A DNA stretch of 64,000 nt, from positions 32,245 to 96,244 of the forward strand of contig JAAYVD010000120.1 of the NCBI GenBank assembly GCA_012517355.1, in the 5' to 3' direction. Each line of letters begins with the position of its first letter. Positions within the stretch are counted from its first letter, which is position 1. The notes under the pieces were generated by a model, which saw nothing but the letters and a program-made list of their open reading frames with translations, had not been told where the DNA came from and ran no database searches. Made by a program: the position numbers and the translations under genes. Shown here piece by piece: positions 60,408-64,000 of the stretch. The DNA comes from Candidatus Rifleibacteriota bacterium (GTDB lineage Bacteria; Muiribacteriota; Ozemobacteria; Ozemobacterales; Ozemobacteraceae).

Positions 60408-62120
60408 TTACTCCTTCGCCACCTGAGCGGTGACGACCATGACGATCTCGGTCTCGCCCTTCTGCCGGTCGCGACTGCGGCCGAAAGCGCCGAGGCCGGG
60501 TACGTCGCCCAGCCACGGAATCTTGTTCCGGGTCTCCCGCTCCTCGCGGTTGAGTAGGCCGCCCATCACGATCGACCCGCCGTTCTCCACCCGCAGGCTG
60601 CTCTCGGCTTCGCGGGTGCGGATCTGGGGATAGCCCTGCTTGGTGGTCGCCACCACGGAACTCACCTCGCCCGTGATGTTCATCCGGATGCTGTCGTCCG
60701 GGTTCACCGTCACGTTCTTCACCTTCATCATGATGCCGACGTCCACCCACTGAAGCTGCGTCTGCAGCTTCAGAAGGGAACCGGAATCGGTCTGGGCCGT
60801 GGCCGAGACCTCCAAGGGAATGCGGTCGCCGATGGTGACCTTGGCTTCCTCCCCTTCGATCACTCGAAGGTTCGGTTCCGCCAGGATCCGGGCGTCCTTT
60901 CCCTCGTTCATGGCCCGCAACAGCAGCGGAAGGGTGTCCGTCGGGTGGAAGGTCTTGATCTCCCCGTAGGTGTAAGCCGACTTGTCGAGCTCGATTCCCA
61001 GGGTCCGCAGCCGGCTCTTGGAAAACTCGGCCAGTCGCAGCCGGATCAGCACTTGCCGCTTCTTCCGGCCGATGGCGCTCAATACCGCCTGGGCGTCCTC
61101 CAAGGCTCCGGTCCGGCCCATCATGATCATCCGCCGGTCCCCGGCGATCTCGACGCCGAGATTCTTCACCGCCTCCCGGGCGGTTTCCGGCTTGATCTCG
61201 CCCAGCGTGATTTCCTGGCGGGCCCTGCGTTCCTGTGTGTCGAGAGCCCGCAGAACACCGAGAATCCTCGTGCGATCCGCCTTCGGCCCTTCGATGAGCA
61301 ACGAACCCGTGCCCCCGAGGTCTCGCGCTTCCGCTCTCCCTTTCAATGATTCCGCCGCTTTCAGGCCCTTTCCGGCATCGAGCCGTTCGGGGGTGAATAC
61401 CTCCGTGTCCCAGGCCACGGTTTTCCGCCAGGCCTCGATGGTCCTTATGGCCGGTTTCAGCCGTTCCGCCGGGGCGGTGATGGCCAGGCCGGACGGCCCG
61501 GCTTCCAGCGTCGTTTCCTCGGTCCGACATTCCGTCATGGCCAGCCGTGCTTCTCCCTCGGGCATGGCGATGACCAGCCGGTCTCGCGGGGTGACCGGAA
61601 GCCGGCCGGCCAGGGCCCGGGCTTCCTGCATCTGGGCATCGGGCCCGATGAGCACCAGCGTCCGCTCGTCCCCCGGCCCGGCCATCACCCGCAGGCCCGG
61701 CATGATTCCGTTCAGAATTCCTATGACCCACTTGGCATCGAGCCCGCGGGGCAGCCGGAAGACGAATGGTTCCCCGCCGCTCTGATACCGGTTGGCACGT
61801 TCGTCGGGATAGAGCAGCACGGTCCCCGTGCCCATGAGCTTGGATTCGAGACCCATGCTGGTCTTGATGATCCCGAAGGCCTCTTCGAGACCGATGCCCC
61901 GCAGATGGGCGTTGACCCGCCGCTGGGTCTGCACCCCCTCGTCGACGAACACGCTCCGCCCGGTTTCTTTCGAGTACAACTCGATCACCTGGGTCAGGGG
62001 AACGTCAGTCAGTTTCAGATCCACCGCGGCGGCTGGCCGGGAGGGCCCGGCGAGGGCAAGGGCTGCCGTACAGAGGATGAATAGTCGCTTCAGCGGGCTT
62101 TTTCCATGGGAATGCTCCAT
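60408..62120 (-). CDS. Secretin (PilQ/GspD-type outer-membrane pore)
   Basis: A 570-residue secretin. A signal peptide (FILCTAALALAGPSRPAAA) precedes an STN-like domain (LKLTDVPLTQVIELYSKETG). N-domain repeats follow, including VLRALDTQERRARQEITLGE, then the secretin core with VLIRLRLAEFSKSRLRTLGI, ARILAEPNLRVIEGEEA and the end VENGGSIVMGGLLN and PWLGDVPGLGAFG. It is smaller than many PilQ proteins. The ATG has AGGGG upstream and overlaps the PilP-like gene by 31 bases. It forms the pore of a type IV pilus or type II secretion machine. Confidence 0.9.
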   Translation of the reverse strand: MEHSHGKSPLKRLFILCTAALALAGPSRPAAAVDLKLTDVPLTQVIELYSKETGRSVFVDEGVQTQRRVNAHLRGIGLEEAFGIIKTSMGLESKLMGTGTVLLYPDERANRYQSGGEPFVFRLPRGLDAKWVIGILNGIMPGLRVMAGPGDERTLVLIGPDAQMQEARALAGRLPVTPRDRLVIAMPEGEARLAMTECRTEETTLEAGPSGLAITAPAERLKPAIRTIEAWRKTVAWDTEVFTPERLDAGKGLKAAESLKGRAEARDLGGTGSLLIEGPKADRTRILGVLRALDTQERRARQEITLGEIKPETAREAVKNLGVEIAGDRRMIMMGRTGALEDAQAVLSAIGRKKRQVLIRLRLAEFSKSRLRTLGIELDKSAYTYGEIKTFHPTDTLPLLLRAMNEGKDARILAEPNLRVIEGEEAKVTIGDRIPLEVSATAQTDSGSLLKLQTQLQWVDVGIMMKVKNVTVNPDDSIRMNITGEVSSVVATTKQGYPQIRTREAESSLRVENGGSIVMGGLLNREERETRNKIPWLGDVPGLGAFGRSRDRQKGETEIVMVVTAQVAKE

Positions 62121-62860
62121 CGTGAGCCCCTTTCGTCTTCCAGTTCGACCTGATCCTGATCAGCATCCCGAACCAGGGTTCCGGCGGGTGTCCGCTCGCC
62201 AACGGTCACCAACACGCTCCGCCCGCCCTCTTCGAGAATGGCCGTGGGGGTTCCCGACCCGGCATACAGGCCCAGGAACCGCACTGGCAGCCTGGTTTCC
62301 CTGGGTGGTTCGGGTGCTGGGCCGAGGTTGAACAGGTCCTGGGTTCCAAGCACTGGCCCCGGGCCGGGAACCGGGTCGGGTTCGGGAAGGCCATCCACGG
62401 CCCGACCTGCCCAGGGCCCGCTTCGGATCACGGCTTCAACGCGCGTCTCGATCCGCTGATCGTCCGTGGCTTCGAGCTTGACCCGCTCGGTCCGGATGGC
62501 CGGGCTTCGTTCCAGTTCATCGAGCAAAGCGGCCATGGCCCGGTAGTCCCCCCGACCGGCGAAGGTCAGGGTCCAGGGGTTTTCGCCCTGGTGCGCGAGT
62601 TCTCCGAACTCGAACCCCGCACCCCCGCCCACGGCACGCAGACGGGCTAGAACGGCCTCCGGCGTGTCGGTCGGCGCCACTTCGAGGGTCGGTTGCACCC
62701 GATTGGCCCATTCGGCGACCGTTCGTTTCTCCGGCAATGTCCGTTCCAGGTCGGCGATCTTCTGCCGCAGGGTCTCCGGGTTTGAGGGCTCCTGGGGGCC
62801 CGGCGCGGCGATCCAGAGCAGAAGGTTGGCTAGGCCGAGCCCGAACGCGAGGGTCTTCAT
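62090..62860 (-). CDS. PilP/PilO-like pilus assembly protein
   Basis: A 256-residue protein with an N-terminal hydrophobic segment (LAFGLGLANLLLWIAA). A PilO-like part follows (TPEAVLARLRAVGGGAGFEF, RGDYRAMAALLDELERSP), then a PilP/GspC homology-region-like C-terminus (VRFLGLYAGSGTPTAILEEG, GRSVLVTVGERTPAG). It probably links the inner-membrane platform to the secretin. The ATG at 62860 overlaps the upstream stop (ATGA). The order PilN-like, PilO/P-like, secretin matches pil clusters. Confidence 0.75.
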   Translation of the reverse strand: MKTLAFGLGLANLLLWIAAPGPQEPSNPETLRQKIADLERTLPEKRTVAEWANRVQPTLEVAPTDTPEAVLARLRAVGGGAGFEFGELAHQGENPWTLTFAGRGDYRAMAALLDELERSPAIRTERVKLEATDDQRIETRVEAVIRSGPWAGRAVDGLPEPDPVPGPGPVLGTQDLFNLGPAPEPPRETRLPVRFLGLYAGSGTPTAILEEGGRSVLVTVGERTPAGTLVRDADQDQVELEDERGSRWSIPMEKAR

Positions 62861-63360
62861 TCGGTCCATGCGAAGGTCACCGTCAGCATCCCCTGCCGCC
62901 GCTCGTCGATGTTCACCCGGCCCTTGGCCCCGGGGAAAGCAGCATTCACCCACCGCATGGCCGTATCAGTGTCGGACACGAGCATTCCCAGCGTCCCGGC
63001 CCCCCGCGTGGCCCCGAACCGGATCAACTCCCCGGCCGGGGGCCGGAATCGTTCGAGGCGGGCCAGGTCTTGAGCCGGAGACCGGGCCTTTTCCCGCAGC
63101 CAGTCGTTGCGAACAATGACGGCCCCCGCGAGAACCTGGGGATCGCCGGGCAAGGCGAGGGCCTGGCTTTCCCGTTCGAGTTCCGCCAGTCGGGCTTCCA
63201 GCCCGGAAGTTTCTTCCCGCCGGCGTTCGTCATGGCGCTGCCAGGCATACCAGGTCCATGCCTGGCCCACGAGAAGCAGCACCAGCCCGGCGGCGACGGC
63301 TTTCCAGAGATCGAAAGCACGAAACCGCGGGCCCTTTCTGCCAAGATTCACGCGCAACAT
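62857..63360 (-). CDS. PilN-like pilus assembly protein
   Basis: A 167-residue protein beginning MLRVNLGRKG, typical of PilN, with a TM (WKAVAAGLVLLLVGQAWTWY), a coiled-coil (LEARLAELERESQAL) and a periplasmic domain of the PilN type ending DERRQGMLTVTFAW. No pilM-like gene is upstream; instead there is non-coding DNA and an IS66-type element. It is coupled to the next gene by ATGA. Confidence 0.7.
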   Translation of the reverse strand: MLRVNLGRKGPRFRAFDLWKAVAAGLVLLLVGQAWTWYAWQRHDERRREETSGLEARLAELERESQALALPGDPQVLAGAVIVRNDWLREKARSPAQDLARLERFRPPAGELIRFGATRGAGTLGMLVSDTDTAMRWVNAAFPGAKGRVNIDERRQGMLTVTFAWTE

Positions 63361-63551
63361 GCGGGAATCTCATCGACAGGAAAGGACATCCCGTTAACCC
63401 GGCTCAGGTTTCGCAAAGGACCCCCCAGCCGTACTGGCCGTACGGTTTTGAAGATTGGCCCGTGAAAAACTCGATGGGACCTGTACGAGAAGGGAGCCCC
63501 GTTGGTACGATGAAGGTGTGCAGCCAACATCGAACCAAGAGGAGGCTCCCT

Positions 63552-63716
63552 ATGATCCAAACGTACCTCGCTCACCTGGTTTCCGCAACCCTCAACATCG
63601 TTCACCTGCGAGTCAACCAGCCTTCCACCCGCTACTTCATCCTGGCCCTTCTGAGTCGCTTCCCCTCTGTGTCAATAATGGGTGAGACAAATTTCTTCCC
63701 CGGGTTTAGTGTCTAA
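63552..63716 (+). CDS. Short open frame of unknown origin
   Basis: A 54-residue frame beginning with ATG after AGAGGAGGCTCCCT, a good ribosome site. The product (MIQTYLAHLVSATLNIVHL onward, ending NFFPGFSV) is not recognised and may be the remnant of a gene cut by the IS66 element, whose end lies just past the stop. The 63361-63551 stretch before it holds nothing else clear. Confidence 0.3.
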   Translation: MIQTYLAHLVSATLNIVHLRVNQPSTRYFILALLSRFPSVSIMGETNFFPGFSV

Positions 63717-63722
63717 TGGTTC

Positions 63723-64000
63723 GTAAGCGTCCAATCGCCCCCCCCTCTTCGTCGGGGCGAGGGTGCGATTACTTTCCGGTGGGGACGGAGAGGCGGACTC
63801 GGTCGAGGTATTGAGGCAGGAGAGCCTTTCGCTCGGCCTCTGACGTTGCCCGGGGCAGTTCGGTGAACAAGAGCCTGAGATAGGCGTAGGGTTCCAGGTT
63901 GTTCGCCTTGGCGGTCTCGATCAAGGAATACAGGGTGGCGCTGCAGGTTGCCCCATGCGGCGATCCGGAGAACAGCCAGTTCTTGCGACCGATGGCGAAC
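63723..64000 (-). mobile_element. IS66-family insertion element, one end
   Basis: The sequence GTAAGCGTCC at 63723 matches the conserved terminal bases of IS66 elements. The element continues beyond the window. AATGGTTC (63715-63722) abuts the end and could be one copy of the 8-bp target duplication this family makes. It truncates whatever was upstream of the pil genes. Confidence 0.75.
63769..64000 (-). CDS. IS66-family transposase, C-terminal part
   Basis: The - strand reads 77 codons to a TAA at 63769-63771. It includes FAIGRKNWLFSGSPHGA, TLYSLIETAKANNLEPYAYL, LLFTELPRATSEAERKALLP and a tail ending RLSVPTGK. The GRKNWLFSGSP..GA..SATLYSLIETAKAN pattern is the conserved C-terminal region of IS66 transposases. 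The frame is intact, and the N-terminus lies outside the window. Confidence 0.9.
   Translation of the reverse strand, partial: FAIGRKNWLFSGSPHGATCSATLYSLIETAKANNLEPYAYLRLLFTELPRATSEAERKALLPQYLDRVRLSVPTGK

Noticed and set aside
1..64000. tRNA, rRNA, riboswitch or replication origin
   Set aside because: No cloverleaf-like, rRNA-like or DnaA-box-cluster sequence was noticed on either strand by eye; a tool search would be needed for certainty.

Overview
The window is GC-rich bacterial chromosome DNA (my impression is about two thirds G+C) with tightly packed genes, many 4-base ATGA/GTGA stop-start overlaps, and several GTG or TTG starts. Signs of a diderm envelope are a secretin with PilN- and PilP-like partners, two sets of prepilin-like proteins, Lgt/LspA lipoprotein enzymes, an O-antigen ligase/Wzy-like polymerase and a CxxCH cytochrome lipoprotein. 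No rRNA, tRNA or taxonomic marker is present. The mix (several prepilin sets, DUF3857/transglutaminase pairs, a large adenylate cyclase, Ser/Thr kinase) would fit an uncultivated lineage such as Riflebacteria/Ozemobacteria or a deltaproteobacterium-like group, but that is a low-confidence guess.

Layout. 0.2-4.7 kb, + strand: prepilin-like/PilX-like/prepilin-like trio and a small membrane protein. 4.7-12.6 kb, - strand: dual-specificity phosphatase, O-antigen ligase-like protein with TPRs, and two DUF3857/transglutaminase-like proteins, all overlapping by a few bases. 12.9-14.8 kb: divergent small membrane-anchored protein and zinc dehydrogenase. 15-21.9 kb, - strand: a probable operon of an unknown protein, CYTH protein, exported CYTH-like protein, DASS transporter, exported membrane-anchored protein and Sel1/HExxH metallopeptidase. 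22.4-32.6 kb, + strand: Ser/Thr kinase with TPRs, then a 2323-residue double class III cyclase. 33-34 kb: coaD and an HD phosphohydrolase. 34.5-40.7 kb, - strand: Cys-rich exported protein, small membrane protein, second prepilin trio and two exported proteins. 41-46.9 kb: phospholipase D-like protein, 5'-nucleotidase-like phosphoesterase, thioesterase, Cys-rich mini-protein and rhodanese. 47.6-55.5 kb, - strand: M16 peptidase, HAMP protein, small membrane protein, RluA-type pseudouridine synthase, two lgt genes and lspA. 56.2-60.2 kb, + strand: diheme cytochrome lipoprotein, then accD-accA-rpoD. 60.4-63.4 kb, - strand: secretin, PilP-like and PilN-like genes. The right edge is cut by an IS66-family element.

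The most unusual feature is repetitive DNA. Family A is a palindromic element of about 85 bp with three small hairpins. I count about ten copies, and at least four lie in frame inside real genes (dual-specificity phosphatase, PilX-like protein, cyclase, Lgt), in different reading frames and both orientations. Family B is a 156-bp multi-hairpin intergenic element with three full copies. Its longest stem shows a compensatory base-pair change between copies. There are also REP-like palindromes, a 96-bp in-frame duplication in a prepilin leader, a 156-bp in-frame duplication in the cyclase linker, a 47-bp tandem array that runs out of a gene's 3' end, and a tandem array of about 160 bp.

The second highlight is the cyclase. 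Its two catalytic domains carry complementary losses: domain 1 keeps both metal aspartates, and domain 2 keeps the substrate lysine and the transition-state Asn/Arg. This is the arrangement of a single-chain pseudo-heterodimer, as in animal membrane adenylyl cyclases.
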